From: Pedinophyceae sp. YPF-701
Lineage: Eukaryota > Chlorophyta > Pedinophyceae
DNA: 64,000 nt
Assembly (NCBI GenBank): GCA_916048055.1
Contig: CAJZHL010000012.1
Span: 744,001-808,000 of the forward strand
Direction: 5' to 3'
In this document: piece after piece, positions 23,307-34,855 of the stretch
Layout of the letters: the number at the start of each line of letters is the position of its first letter
Position numbering within the stretch: the first letter of the stretch is position 1
Translations under genes and position numbers: made by a program
Notes under the pieces: generated by a model
The model's database searches: none
Seen by the model: only the letters and a program-made list of their open reading frames with translations
What the model was told of the DNA's origin: nothing

Positions 23307-24220
23307 GGGCGGTCAGTTGCCGGTACACAACGCCGTAGTGCCGCACCTCACCTCTGAGGCTCGCGGCGACGCCGGGTGGACGCGGCGTGGGAGGATGCCG
23401 TGCCTGAGCGCTGCCACTGGGCACCCTGCGCAGGTGCGGGCACCCAAACACACGAATGAGGCGCGCAGGAGGAAAGCGTACGACTGTCAGGCGGGCTCTT
23501 TCCGAGTGGGCTCCCTCCAGGCGTGGCGCGCGGCGGCAAGGCGTTCGCGCGGGTCGCATGCGGGCAACTTTGCACGAGCCCATCGCGATAGGCACAATTG
23601 GGCCCGCACAAGAGTCGAAGTAGCACCACAGGGAGCGCTGCGGCGGAGGAGCGGCCGCGGATTTTCCGAGGGCGCATTCGCGCGCGCACTTCGGGGGACA
23701 AGGCGTGCGCCGGCGCCCCTGGCCTTCGGGGCGAACTGAGTTTCTTCGCAGCGGAGTCGAGGAGCGGCTCGCTGCCCCGCGGCTGCGCACTCGAGCCCAA
23801 GCTCACGTACGTAATTGCCCTCTTTCGCGCCGGTGCGGTTTCGAGTGCCAAAAGCGACGATGAGCCACCTTGCAGCTTTATCCCGTGCATAAGCGACGCG
23901 TTTGACGCGCTCGCTGCCCTCGGATGCGCTGAGTGCTGCTCTCAGTACGGCGACAAACCGCCTTCCTCCACGGCTGCGCGCGTGCGCCACAGGCCCGCGC
24001 GCGGACGCGGGCTGCGCACAAACTTCGAACTGCTTGGCCGCTTTTCCCCGAGCAGCTCCCAAACAAGGGCCTGGCAGGCGCGCCGCACGCTGCCAGTGCC
24101 CTGGTGCTCCCACGCGCCCTGGCTCGGCGCCCGGTCGCCCGCGGCGCCTCTCTCCGCCAGCAACCTCCTCACAATCGCGTACACCGCCCCTCCGCCCTCC
24201 GCAGCGCAGTAAACGGCGCC
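23307..24220. other. Head-to-head spacer
   Basis: 914 bp between two divergent starts. It should hold two promoters. Composition is lower in GC near 23800-23960. No further feature recognised. Confidence 0.4.
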
Positions 24221-25544
24221 ATGGAGCCCGAGGACCCCGCCACCAGGCGCTCGCGGCGTAGCAAACCTCTGGTGCCGCAGCGCGTCCGCTCGACCATGCA
24301 GCACCGGAGCTCCGTCGGCGAGGTGACGTTCGCCGACGAGGCTACCATGCGGAACCAGGTACAGTCCACCAGCCCCCCCCGCAACGCCCCACCGCGCCCC
24401 CACGCACGCACATCACCTCCGGCCTATATTCCGCCCTCGTGCCGCCTCGGTCGCGCCCGCGGCCCCGAACGCCCGCGCCCCGGCCTCCCCACTTCGTTCC
24501 TCGCAGGTCACGTCGCGCTGCTCGCTGGAATTCGCGCAAGGCGGCGCGCAGCCCCAGGAGAGGATCCCAAGCCAGAGTGTGCTGGCGAGCGAGCGGTTCG
24601 GCGTGCCCATCATGCCCGTGTCGCAGCGGCGGTCCCGCACCGTCTCCCTGCGGCCGCTCGCGGAGGACAGCAGCGGCGGCGACGGGCCCTCGAGCCCGCT
24701 CGCAAGCATGCCGTCGGTCATCAACCCCTTCCACAGCGGCGTCGACAGCCTCGCGTCGCCCCAGGAGGGCGCCGCGGGGCTGCAGTACCACAGCCTGCTG
24801 CACGCCGCGGCCGAGGTGCAGTCGCGGCGGCACCAGACGGAGCTCGTCGACGCGGAGTGCCACCCGCGCAAGTCGTGTCCGGGGCTCGGCATCTCCGCGC
24901 ACGAGGACGACGACGAGGCGACGGAGTCCCCGCAGGAGGCGCGGCGGAACAAGCAGAGCCAGCCCCTGCCCGCGGGCGCGGTTCCGGAGCACCAGCGGCG
25001 AACGCGCATCAGCATGCCGCTCAAGCAGTCCAGCACCGCGCGGGGCGCCGTCGCGCCGGAATTCGAGGCAAGCGCCCGGCCCCACGCCGCTCCTCGCATG
25101 CCGCACGCAGCGCGCCGGTCGCGCCGCGCCTGCCGTGCGCTGGAGAGCCGTCCGCGCGGGCCGAGTGTTGACGTGCGCCGCCTCGTCTCGTCTCGCGCTG
25201 TTTCGCAGAAGCTGAACATGCGGCCGACGGTGAGGGTCACGTCGTCGAAGCTCGGGAACGGCGGCAGCGGCAGGGGCTACGACCCGCTCCGCGGGCCCCG
25301 CACGAACCGCTCGATCGAGAGTGATAAGCACACGACAGCACACAACACGCCCGCGTCAGGCGCGCGGATCATGGGGCCGTGGGTGCGCACGTCGTCCACG
25401 AGCGGCGTCGTGCCGGGACCGCTGCACGAGCAGAAGGACAGCGTCCTGTACCGGAGCGTCGCGGAGGAGGGGCCAACCCCCAGCGTGCCGCTGCGGAGGT
25501 CCGGCCTGTGCGGGTGCTTCAGCAAGAGCAGCACCGTCGCGTGA
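24221..25544 (+). CDS. Unrecognised 344-aa protein with Cys-containing C-terminus
   Basis: Exons 24221-24358, 24507-25067 and 25209-25544. The first intron is GT-AG; the second starts GAG|GCAAGC (a GC donor) and is 141 bp, so it keeps the frame and the splice is inferred from consensus only. The protein is hydrophilic and probably mostly disordered. It has basic N-terminal residues (RRSRRSKPLVPQRVR), Ser-rich regions with possible kinase sites (QRRSRTVSLRPL, RTRISMPLKQSS), an acidic patch (HEDDDEATESPQE) and a short C-terminal LCGCFSKSSTVA whose cysteines could be lipid-modified. I do not recognise the family. Composition and phase behaviour support a real gene. Confidence 0.6.
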
Positions 25545-26712
25545 CGGACGCGTGCGCGACGGCGCCGCCCGTCGGCTCCCATTGCGCCCTCGAAGGACGC
25601 GACTCCGCACGTTTGGCGCCCTGCCCGGCCCTCAACACCCCCCCCCTGTTGCGTGACACACAACCCCCCCCTGTTGTCTTCGACGTTGATGTTTCATGTT
25701 GTACGAAGCCGGCCGACAACTCGTGTTCGGCGCGCATCTCGTACCTCAAACTAGACCCACTCAACCGCACCCGCCCCACCCACCCACACCGCATCGTTGC
25801 CCCCGACTGTCACACCTCGGATCACAGCACTCCCCCCCCTTAGCGCCCCCCCCTCCGGCCCCCGGCCGTCCCCGATCGAAGAGATCCGTGCTCGGCCAAC
25901 TCAAGGGTGAGCGAACGTCTCTAATGAACCACCGATCGTTCTCGCGCCCGCTGTTTGTTTTTGTACCTGCGGCGGCCGCAACCTCGCGCCCGCACCAGGC
26001 GAGGCCAGCAGCCCACGCGCCACCACCCCCGTGGCGGCAAGGCCCGACCTCCGCGCCCTCCCCCCGGCGCTGTCCTGCAACAGACCATTCTTTCGCCTCC
26101 TCTGTCCGCACCGACGGCGCGCGCCGTGCGACGCGGTGCGCGGCAGAGCGGCACGCCGCGTCCTGGGCCGTCGCGCCAACGACCCACCGGCGCGTCCAGG
26201 GCCATCCAGCTTCTTTGCCGTACGCAGCAGGACTTCTGACCAACCTTGCGCCTCAAGCCCGTCTTCGATTTGAATGCTCGACAGGCATAGCTTCCAGCGC
26301 ATGAACCCTGCGTCTCCGCTGCCCTCCCATCCGCGCACGCGGACTTCGAACAGCGCCGGGCAGACTTGACAGACAGGGTGCACAGGGAGACATGGCATCG
26401 GTGGCGGGGGCACTTGCAGTGTCTTGTGTTTCCTCGAGCCACTCCTCCATGATGATGCCCCAACTGCCCCCTTCTTCCTCCTTTGGCCCCCGCCCCCCCA
26501 CAAACACGTGCATGTGCACCGAGAGCAAGATTCAACATCACGCTGCCCTGCACAGGAGACACCACATGACTAGTGGCCACGCAGCTCGCACTGTGACACT
26601 GCCAGCAGCGCTGATGACGCGGTGGCCTGTTGCGCGACCGTGTGCGTGACTGTCGCTAGTGCGCCGCTGTTACTGTCCGCGCCTGTCGTCGGTCCAGCCG
26701 CTGCGCGCGTCT

Positions 26713-26739
26713 GCGGTACTTGTAGGTCAGCCAAGTATA
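26713..26739 (+). repeat. Dispersed intergenic motif, diverged copy 2
   Basis: Contains TGTAGGTCAGCCAAGTAT, the right half of the motif with two changes; the left half is mostly lost. Same orientation as copy 3. Confidence 0.65.
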
Positions 26740-26768
26740 AGCACCGTTGCGGTCGCTCAAGCGTCCTC

Positions 26769-26800
26769 GCGGCGAGGGTGCTGGTAGGTCAGCGAACTAC
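26769..26800 (+). repeat. Dispersed intergenic motif, copy 3
   Basis: Starts GCGGCGAGGGTGC and continues GGTAGGTCAGCGAACTAC. It has two or three differences from copies 1 and 4 over 32 positions, and lies about 240 bp past the Rab gene stop. Confidence 0.8.
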
Positions 26801-27042
26801 AAACATACAGACGCAGACTTCTCCCTCGTTCCCGCACGATGTGTTATTGATTGTTGATTTATACATGTTAAAAGTAATTGACCACCCGCGCAAGAAACGA
26901 AACGTATCATTCTTCGATGTTCCTCAATGCGTCACAGCCGTGCTGGTTATGTATCCGTCTGGTGGGCACGTTCGCTCTGCCGGCAACTCTACCCGGCCGT
27001 GCGATTCGTTGACCGCTGCACCCTCGCAGCGCCCACCACCCC

Positions 27043-28303
27043 TCACGCACAGCACGCAGACGCAGGCTTCGGGCCGCCCGCCCCGCCGCCAGCGCCCGGC
27101 TCGGCCGACAGATCGACGTCGCCTTGCGGGCGCTGCGGCGGCGCTTGCTTCGGGATCGACGCCGCCAGCTCCTGCACCAAACACACACACACAGACTGAG
27201 CACACAGCACGAGGGGGGCGCTCTGGGCGGCACGCGACGCCGCGGCTCGCTCTGGGCGGCGCGCGGACCTGGAAGAGCTCGGTCACGTTGCTGTTGGTCT
27301 TGGCGGAGGTCTCAAAGTATAGCAGGCCTTGCTCCTGGGCGTACTGGGCGCCCTCGCGCTCCTCGACGACGCGCTCGTCGACGAGGTCGACCTTGTTCGC
27401 GGCGAGCGCCACCACGATGCCCGGGGACGCCTGCTGCTGGAGCTCGGTGACCCAACTCCTAGCCTTCTCAAACGAAGGGCGGTCTGTGACGTCGTACACC
27501 ACGACGGCTGCCGCGGCGCCGCGGTAGTACATGGGGGCGAGCGAGTGGTACCGTTCCTGGCCCGCCGTGTCCCAGATCTCTAGCTTCATCCCGTGCTCGG
27601 GCATGGTCTTGGTGAGGAAGGCCGCCCCGATTGTGCTCTCGTGGTAGTCGAAGAACTGCCCCTTCACGAACCGAATCACCAAACTCGACTTCCCCGCGCC
27701 CATGTCCCCCAGCAGCACCAGCTTCGCCTGCGGAAACCACGCCAGCGCGCCCGCGCTGGGCTCGGACACCACGGCAGCAACAGAGCGCGCGCCCAGGCCC
27801 GCGCGCGCCCTCAGCACCCCATCTGGCCGATTCAGGCCCTCGATCTAGCCTGCGAGCCGCCTCCCGGGCACCCAGACCGCGCAAACCCCCGCCGTTCCGG
27901 GCCCGTCGGGCGCCCTGGGCCGTGCGCCACGCGCAGCAGACGCTCTCTCGCTCGCTCCGCGGTCGCGGGCGCGGGCGTGCGCGCGCGCCGAGCGCGTGCA
28001 CCGAGCACGCGCAGCGTCGCGCCCCGCAGGCCGCGGGGGCGGCGGTGCGCGCCGTGGTCGTGCGTGGCGAGTTCAGGTCACCCTTAGCGCCCCGCGACAG
28101 CGCGCCACGCGCAGCATCGTTCCCGCGCACCGCCTGAGCTGGCCGAGAGCACCGGGACCGTGGTGTCGCGCTGCGGAGCGGCGCTGGCACGCCCGTGCGG
28201 GCCGGCAGGGAGCCGCGGAAGCGGTGGGGACAAGAAGCGTCGCGTTGTGACGCGAGCGACGCACCTGCATCGGCTGCTGCGCCAGCATGCTCGGCTGCGC
28301 CAT
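27043..28303 (-). CDS. Rab5-type small GTPase (RabF)
   Basis: Exons 28303-28265, 27727-27269 and 27171-27043, GT-AG introns in phase 0, 208 aa. Exon 1 supplies only [14 protein letters not shown]1 is GDMGAGKSS, the switch I/effector stretch is [14 protein letters not shown] (the Rab5 signature STIGAAF), G3 is [21 protein letters not shown]4 is NKVDL and G5 is ETSAKT. The hypervariable tail is Gly/Pro/Ala-rich and ends ACCA, a double-Cys prenylation end, so this is the conventional prenylated type rather than the N-myristoylated Ara6 type. Rab5 controls early endosome fusion and recruits MON1-CCZ1 for the switch to Rab7; a MON1 gene lies 10 kb away. The tiny first exon is supported by exact phase, a consensus donor and the lack of any other Met. 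Confidence 0.93.
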
Positions 28304-28767
28304 CGCGCAACGGTCGGTGAGGTCTCGCCCCGCAAACGCGCGTCCGTCGCGACACAAGGCGGCACCGAAGGTAGCACCCTCTCTCTAGTGCGAGCGACCG
28401 CGGCCGCTTGGTTCCGCCCGGACAGATCCAACGAGGCGCGCGGGTAGCTAGACCAACATCGGACGTATGTCCCGCGGCTGTCGTGCGGCGCGGTGGTGAC
28501 GCCCCGGCGCCGCAGGGGGGTTGAAGGTCATTCCCCCCCGCCGGACGTGGCGCCGCGGCCCGGCGGGACGTCCGCGACAGTGGCACGCAGAAGGACGGCG
28601 ATGCTGACGGGCGGAGAGGTCGGCGTGCCGCTGCTCATCTCCGACCTCGTCTTCCGAGTGCCTCGCAAGTCGACGTTCAAGGTCTCGTCGTCACATGAAC
28701 AATGCAACAGGGTTCAGCCTCTCCGCGTGCAGCTCGAGGACGGGTCGCCGCATCGCCGCTCGCGCCC
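28304..28767. other. Spacer upstream of the Rab5 gene
   Basis: 464 bp between the adenylate kinase stop and the Rab5 start, both on the minus strand. It contains the Rab promoter. Nothing distinct was seen. Confidence 0.4.
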
Positions 28768-29966
28768 TCACGCGTGCTCCCGCCGCACGCTGTCCGCGTT
28801 CCACGACTCCAGGGCCGCAAGGATCCTGCAACAAATACGAAACCAAGTCTCAAAACGTCACCCGCCTTTCCCTTCCCCCGCCACGCACAGCCGCGCACCG
28901 CCCAGCCACCCGCGCGCCAACGCCGCGCCGCGGCGCCCCCGCACACCCCTCAGCGCGACAACGACACGCCCTCGCTACTCCGCAACGCACCTCGGCATCG
29001 TTTCGGGGATTCCGCCCGCGATCGGGAAGTCCATGAGGACGCCCCGCCGGCGGTAGAACGCCTCGAGGTCCCCCGCGGTCTCCCGGTACACCTCGAGCCT
29101 GCGGCGCACCACCGTCTCCTTGTCGTCCTCGCGCAGCGTCATGTGCGGCATGCACTCCCCCGGGGGGTTCAGCGGCGGGAGCCTCATGCCGGGCGTGCCG
29201 TCGGGGAGCGGCGGGAGGTCGATGTCGGCCACGTTGAACCCCTTGCCGCACTTCCCGCACTGGCGGCGCCCAATGCACTTGGCAATCAGGGCGTCTTCGC
29301 GCATCGAGAGGTTGACGACGAGGTCGAGGGGCACGCCCATGGCCTCGAGGGCCTCGGCCTGCTTGGCCGTGCGCGGGAAGCCGTCGAGGAGGAAGCCGCG
29401 GCCGGCGGCGCGGGCGTCGTGGATGCACGCCTCAACGAGGCGGAGGATCGTGAGGTCTGGGATGAGGCCCCCGGCCTTGACGATGCCGCTGATCTCGAGG
29501 CCGATGTCGGTCTCCTCGCGGATGTGGCGGCGGACCTCGTCGCCGGCCGCGATGTGCGGCATCCCGAGGCGCTCGGCGACGCGCGTGGCGTAGGTGCCCT
29601 TGCCGACCCCTGCGTGCGTGGGGTGGGGCGAGGAGGCCGGTCGCGGAGCGCGAGGTGGACGGGTGGCCGGATTTCCGGAAACGCGGCGCTGGGACCCGCT
29701 GGTGCGGAGCGGCGGGGGCACGACCCTGAGGGATGCCCTGCGGGCTGTTGCGGGGCGGCGCGGCGCTGACAAGGGTCTGTGCGCTTGCCTGGAGGGCCGA
29801 GGAACAGCAGGTTCCTTGGAACGTCCGGCACGTCATCCTCGGAAGCCGCGCCTGAGGAGAACCAGCGCGCTGCACACAGGGACAGTGGTGCGCCCGCAGC
29901 GTCCGACGCGTGTGCGACGCCACCGAGGGCGCGCCCGAGGGCAGACTTAGCCGCGGCCCTGAGCAT
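28768..29966 (-). CDS. Adenylate kinase with organelle presequence
   Basis: Exons 29966-29789, 29609-28991 and 28825-28768, 284 aa. An N-terminal amphipathic, Arg/Ala/Ser-rich presequence (MLRAAAKSALGRALGG, then AARWFSSGAASE) points to mitochondrion or plastid. The P-loop GPPGVGKGTYA is rebuilt only by splicing across an intron with a GC donor (CAG|GCAAGC). Then come AAGDEVRRHI (NMP-binding), GFLLDGFPRT, the long LID with CGKCGKGFN plus a later Cys, and the DFPIAGGIPETMP region; the last exon adds ILAALESWN. The enzyme makes ADP from ATP and AMP. The LID inserts (PPLNPPGECMPHM) are like plant organellar isoforms. Divergent from the acyl-CoA synthetase gene with 495 bp between starts. Confidence 0.92.
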
Positions 29967-30461
29967 CCTCAGCGTCCCCCCTACACCGACGAATTCAGCC
30001 TCTGTGCGCCGCCGACGCGTATCTGCCACCTCAGCGCACGAGCACGAGCAGCGGGGCGCCGCGTGTGCGCGGCGACCAGCGATGACGCGCGCGGCGTCTG
30101 GCACGTCCCGTCCTGGCAGCCCGGGGCGGAAGAGCCGATGCGGCGGTTCAGCGCGGAAGCCTCGGCCACGGCGATCCGCGTGGGTCCCCTGCGTGCCCTG
30201 CTGGTTCTGGCTCTGTGGCGCACGAATGCGGCCTCGCGCGCGTTTTCTGTACCGTGACGAGTCGCCCGCGATAGATGTGAGCGCAGGGCCGCGCCGCACC
30301 GGCCCAACCGCCCGCGGAGCGCCCCGACAGCCCACGAGGAGTAGAAACAACCAACTTGGATCGCCTCGCGTCAGGTGGGTGGGGCGCCGCGGCACGGCGG
30401 GGCGCGGGGGCGGGGCGGGGCGGCACTCTGCGAGCGTTGGAAGCGCGCGGGACCTGCCAAG
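29967..30461. promoter_or_regulatory. Divergent promoter region, adenylate kinase / LACS
   Basis: 495 bp separates two head-to-head starts and must carry both promoters. No TATA box or known element is obvious. Coordinated expression is possible but is inference. Confidence 0.5.
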
Positions 30462-33400
30462 ATGACGAAGTCCTACACCGTTGCCGTCTCGGACCCCACT
30501 CCTGCCAAGGGCGGGAAGCCCGCGAGCTCGGGGATTTACCGCAACTTCAACATCGCCGCGGGCGGCGAGTGTGCTCCTGCAGCTGGGATCCAGACGCTCT
30601 GGGACTCGTTCAGGTGCGGGCGCGGGAGATCGACTCGCTTGGCTCTTGGCAGTGCGCTGGCCCGTCTCTTTGCGCACGCCGTCGTCGAAAATTGACGCGG
30701 CTGATGTTCCCGGCACGCAATGCGTCACTCGCGCGCCATGGTCGTGTCGTCGGGCCGCCGCGCGACGCATGTCGGCGTCAACGTACGAGCGTGGGCACGT
30801 ACCTTCCTCCCTCGCCGTATCGCGGCGGAATGAGCGTCTCCAATGACGCGATCCGCCTCACACGCAACGATCCCTCCGTCGCCGCGAGGCATTCCGTCCG
30901 TCGCCGGCGCTAGACGCCCCGCGACGGCCACCCCTCACCTGGCGCGTGGGAGGTCGCCTCAGCCGCTTTTTCCCCCCCCCCCTTCGGCGCGCGACGCGCC
31001 CGCGAGCCGCACCGACTCCCGCGCCATCCGCTCGCGCCCCTATCCGCGCCGACCGCCCGCCGCTCACCGCCCCAACGCCACCATCTCCCGCCCGCAGCGC
31101 CTCGTGCGAGAAGTTCCCGGAGCGCAACCTGTTCGGCACGCGCGGCACCCAGGAGGATGGCAAGCCCGGTGAGGAAGCCCCCTGCCTCGCTCTCGCGCCC
31201 CGCGCCCGCCCACGGCGCCCTGCCGCACGCCCGCCCCCTGGCCAGCCTCCTCCTCGCTGCGCGCCCCAGGCCGCTCAGACCGCCGCGCTCGCGAGACCGC
31301 CCGCGCGCACCATCCCTCACGATTCCTGCCGTCCAGCGCCGCACCTGCCTGCTCCAGGCGCCGCGCACAGAGCCCGCCAGACCGTCGCGTTGCTACAGCC
31401 TACCAACGACCCCCGCGCGTGTGCCCGATCCGGCCGGGCAAGTCGCGTTCGCGTGCCCGCCGCGACCACAGCGCCCCACGTGGATCGCTGTGGGCGCGCG
31501 CCGTGCGGGATCGAGCTGCTTTGCCCCCCGGGGCGGGAGGGCACACTTGCACATAGCCCTCTGTGCCCTCTCTACCGCGACCAACCGATGCCGCGAGACG
31601 GCACGGTGTTCAGGGTCTGTGGCGGGCACGCGAGCCGACTGTCCAGGCGATGCACAAGGCGGTTCCAGGGCCACGATCCCTGGAACTCTTCTCTTCTCTC
31701 TCGTACCTAGGACGTCTGCAAGAAGTGACTGGTTCTCCGCCCGCGCCGCGCAGGTCCGTTCGAGTGGATCTCGTACAAGGACGCGTACGCGCAGGTCAAG
31801 GCGCTCTCGGTGACCATGGCCGAGCTGGGCTGCAAGGCGGAGGACCGCTGCGGCATCTTTGGCACCAACGCCCCTGAGTGGCACATGGCGATGCAGGCGT
31901 GCAACTCCCGCGCGATGGCCTGCGTGCCCCTGTACGACACCCTCGGCGACGACTCCATCGAGTACATCATCAACCACGCCGAGTGCACGATCGTGTTTGC
32001 CAACGGTGCGCAGCAACAAGAACGAGAACAACACCCCCCCCCCCCTTTCCCCGCGCGCGCGCGTGCCGCACGGGCTCAGCGCGAGTCCCGCGGCCTGCCC
32101 CGGCCCGCCCCGCGTCGGCGCGAGTCTCCCTCACCCTGTGCACACACGCGTGGCGTCGATCGGTCGCAGTGAAGAAGCTGGACATCCTTGGGAAGGCTCT
32201 GGCGAAGTGCCCCAAGGTGAAGACTGTCATCACGTGGGGCGGCGAGGCCACGACGCAGCTCTCCGTCAACACCGTCTCCTTCGAAGGTGCGCGCGCGCCC
32301 CGCGCCAGCCCCCGCACCCCCTCACCTGCCCCCCTCCTGGGTTGACAGCCCACCCAACTGCCGGCCGCTCGCCTCCCCGCCGGCGCGCAGACGCGGTGAA
32401 GCAGGGCAGCGGCAAGCCGTTCACGCCGCTCGTCCCCAAGTCGAGCGACACGTGCACGATCATGTACACTTCGGGCACCACGGGCGTGCCCAAGGGCGTC
32501 GTCCTGACGCACGAGGCCGTCCTGGCCGCGGCCGTCGGCGCGAGGATGTTCGGCGACGAGATCGACGTGGGCTTCTCGGAGCGCGACGTGCTCATCTCGT
32601 ACCTCCCGCTCGCGCACATCTTTGAGCGTGTCCTGGAGGAGATGTTCGTCATGGTCGGGGCGTCGATCGGGTACTTCCGCGGGGACGTCACGGGCCTGAT
32701 GGACGACGTCGGCGCGCTGAAGCCGACGCTGTTCCCGGGCGTGCCGCGGGTGTTCGACCGCGTATACAACGGCCTCATGGCCAAGATCGAGAAGGCCGGC
32801 GGGATCAAGAAGTTCCTGTTCAACTGGATGTACTCGCGGAAGGCGTACTTCATCGAGAACGGCGCGGACAACCTCGCGGCGTCGCCGCTCGCGGACAAGC
32901 TCGTGTTCAGCAAGGTCAAGGGCGCGCTCGGCGGGAACGTGCGCCTGATCCTGTCGGGCGGCGCGCCGCTCGCGAAGCACGTCGAGGAGTTCCTCAAGGT
33001 CGCGTTCTGCGCGCGCGTGTGCCAGGGGTACGGCCTCACGGAGACGTGCGCCGCCAGCTTCGTCGGCAACCCCAACGACCTGGCGTCGACGGGCACGGTC
33101 GGGATCTGCATGCCGTCGATCGAGATGAAGTTCGAGTCCGTCCCCGAGATGAACTACGACGCGACCGCGGACCCGCCCGCGGGCGAGGTGTGCCTGCGCG
33201 GCAAGGCGCTCTTCAGCGAGTACTACAAGATGAAGGACAAGACGGACGAGGCGGTGGACGACGAGGGGTGGTTCCACACGGGCGACATCGGGACGCTCGT
33301 GACGCCGCAGGGGTACCTGAAGATCGTGGACCGCAAGAAGAACATCTTCAAGCTGGCGCAGGGGGAGTATATCGCCGCGGAGAAGGTGGAGGAGCAGTAC

Positions 33401-33906
33401 AAGAAGGACTCGGTGGTCGAGCAGGTGTGGGTGTACGGCAACTCGTTCGAGAGCTTCCTCGTCGGCGTCGTCGTGCCGACCGAGGCCGAGATCATGGCCT
33501 GGGCGAAGAAGAACGGCGTGGCCGGGGACTACGCGGCGGTCTGCCAGAGCGAGGAGGCCAAGAAGCACGTCCTCGCGAAGATCACCGCGACGGCCAAGGC
33601 CAACGGTGCGCCCGCGACCCGCCCCCCGCGCCCGCGAGCCGCCGGCCGCCCCCGCGGAGGGGCGTGCTGGCTGCGCCTGCAGTGCTGCTGCCGTCGTGCG
33701 CTTGACGCTGCTCCGCCCCGCGCCCCGGCGTTCCCGCAGGCCTGAAGTCGTTCGAGCAGATGAAGAACATCAAGCTCGAGTCCACGATGTTCTCCGTGGA
33801 CAACGACCTCCTGACGCCGACGTTCAAGCTGAAGCGCCCGCAGCTCCAGAAGCACTACCAGGCCGACTTGGACGCCATGTACAAGGCCGGCCTGCCCAAG
33901 AAGTAA
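30462..33906 (+). CDS. Long-chain acyl-CoA synthetase (LACS/ACSL)
   Basis: Six exons: 30462-30613, 31098-31168, 31754-32005, 32170-32286, 32391-33605 and 33740-33906, all GT-AG with agreeing phases, 657 aa. AMP-binding motif YTSGTTGVPKGVVLTHE, then YLPLAHIFER, GYGLTETCAAS, WFHTGDIGTL and the long-chain signature LKIVDRKKNIFKLAQGEYIA. The C-terminus QADLDAMYKAGLPKK has no peroxisomal PTS1. The enzyme activates fatty acids to acyl-CoA with ATP for lipid synthesis, turnover or oxidation. Length fits the eukaryotic LACS family (about 650-700 aa). Subcellular site is not evident: no clear membrane helix or transit peptide. Introns 1 and 2 are long (484 and 585 bp) and C-rich. Confidence 0.95.
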
Positions 33907-34855
33907 GCGGCAACGGCGGTGCGGGTCCGCCGCGCCGCGGACGGCTGGCAACGCAGCGCGTGCCGCCCACATGGGCGCAGGCGCGGGTGTGCCGCCGCCG
34001 CTGCGCGCGCTACGGCCGTGTGAGCAAGCCCTGTGCCCGTGCAGGGAGGAACTGCACCCCCTCGTTGTCGAGCTGCGCGACTTGTGTGCGCATCCTTCTT
34101 CTCCGCACTGGCGATTGCAACAACTACTTTGCCCAGCCGATGGATCGCCGATCCCGCTCGCCTGTGGCGCCGATCGCGGGCCGGCAGCGCTGTGGGCGGG
34201 CAGGGCCGCCGCTGACAGTCGTGTTGCGGCTCGTTCGACGCCCGGACGCCCTCGCGCCGACTACTGCAGTGCCGTCGCTGCTTTTTGGGTGCAGCGACGC
34301 CCCGGCCGCCGCGCACGAGCCCGCCGCCGCGACGCAGCCGAGCCCCGTGGCCGCCGCGGGCGCCTGGGACCGGCGCGGTCCCGTCGGTGTGACGTCGCAG
34401 CGAGGTGGGCGCGCGCGACCCAAGGTGCACCCCCAGGCGCACGACTGCGCGCGGCGTCGCGAGGGCGGCGTGCGAAGCGTAGCCGAACGCGCAGGCGGCG
34501 GACAGGGAGGTGCGGCTTCGTCTGGGGTCGGTTGCGCGTGGCGTGCGGGGGCCGCCGCGGGCACACGGCACGGGTGGGGGGGTGCAGCGGCAACCACCTG
34601 GGGTGGGGCGATGGGACGCCGTGCGGCCGCGTTCCGAGGGCCCGGCGGCTCGGTGGGAACTGGTAGTCTGGGATCGGTGAGGGCGAGGTAGCGCGCCCCC
34701 CGGGATGTTGCGCAGCGAGGCCTGAACTAAGGTTTCGTGTCTGGAGCAGCCGTGGAGGCGCGTGGAGAGCAGGTGGCCGGAGACGACTCGCGGAGATGTG
34801 TGCCTGATTTCGACATAGCATGCAGTAGCGTGGTACAGCAACGTAGCAGGTGTCA
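33907..34855. other. Spacer between LACS and GARP genes (same strand)
   Basis: 949 bp with LACS 3' flank and GARP promoter. Reading frames here lack motifs. A + strand G-rich, purine-leaning section lies near 34450-34690. Nothing else recognised. Confidence 0.4.

Larger units (their letters stand above)
25545..27042. other. Long tail-to-tail spacer with C-rich tracts and two motif copies
   Basis: 1.5 kb between convergent stops. C-rich runs dominate 25620-25880 and recur near 26440-26500. Two copies of the dispersed motif lie 56 bp apart at 26713-26800, followed by a conspicuously AT-richer island at about 26800-26960. No gene recognised. Confidence 0.6.
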
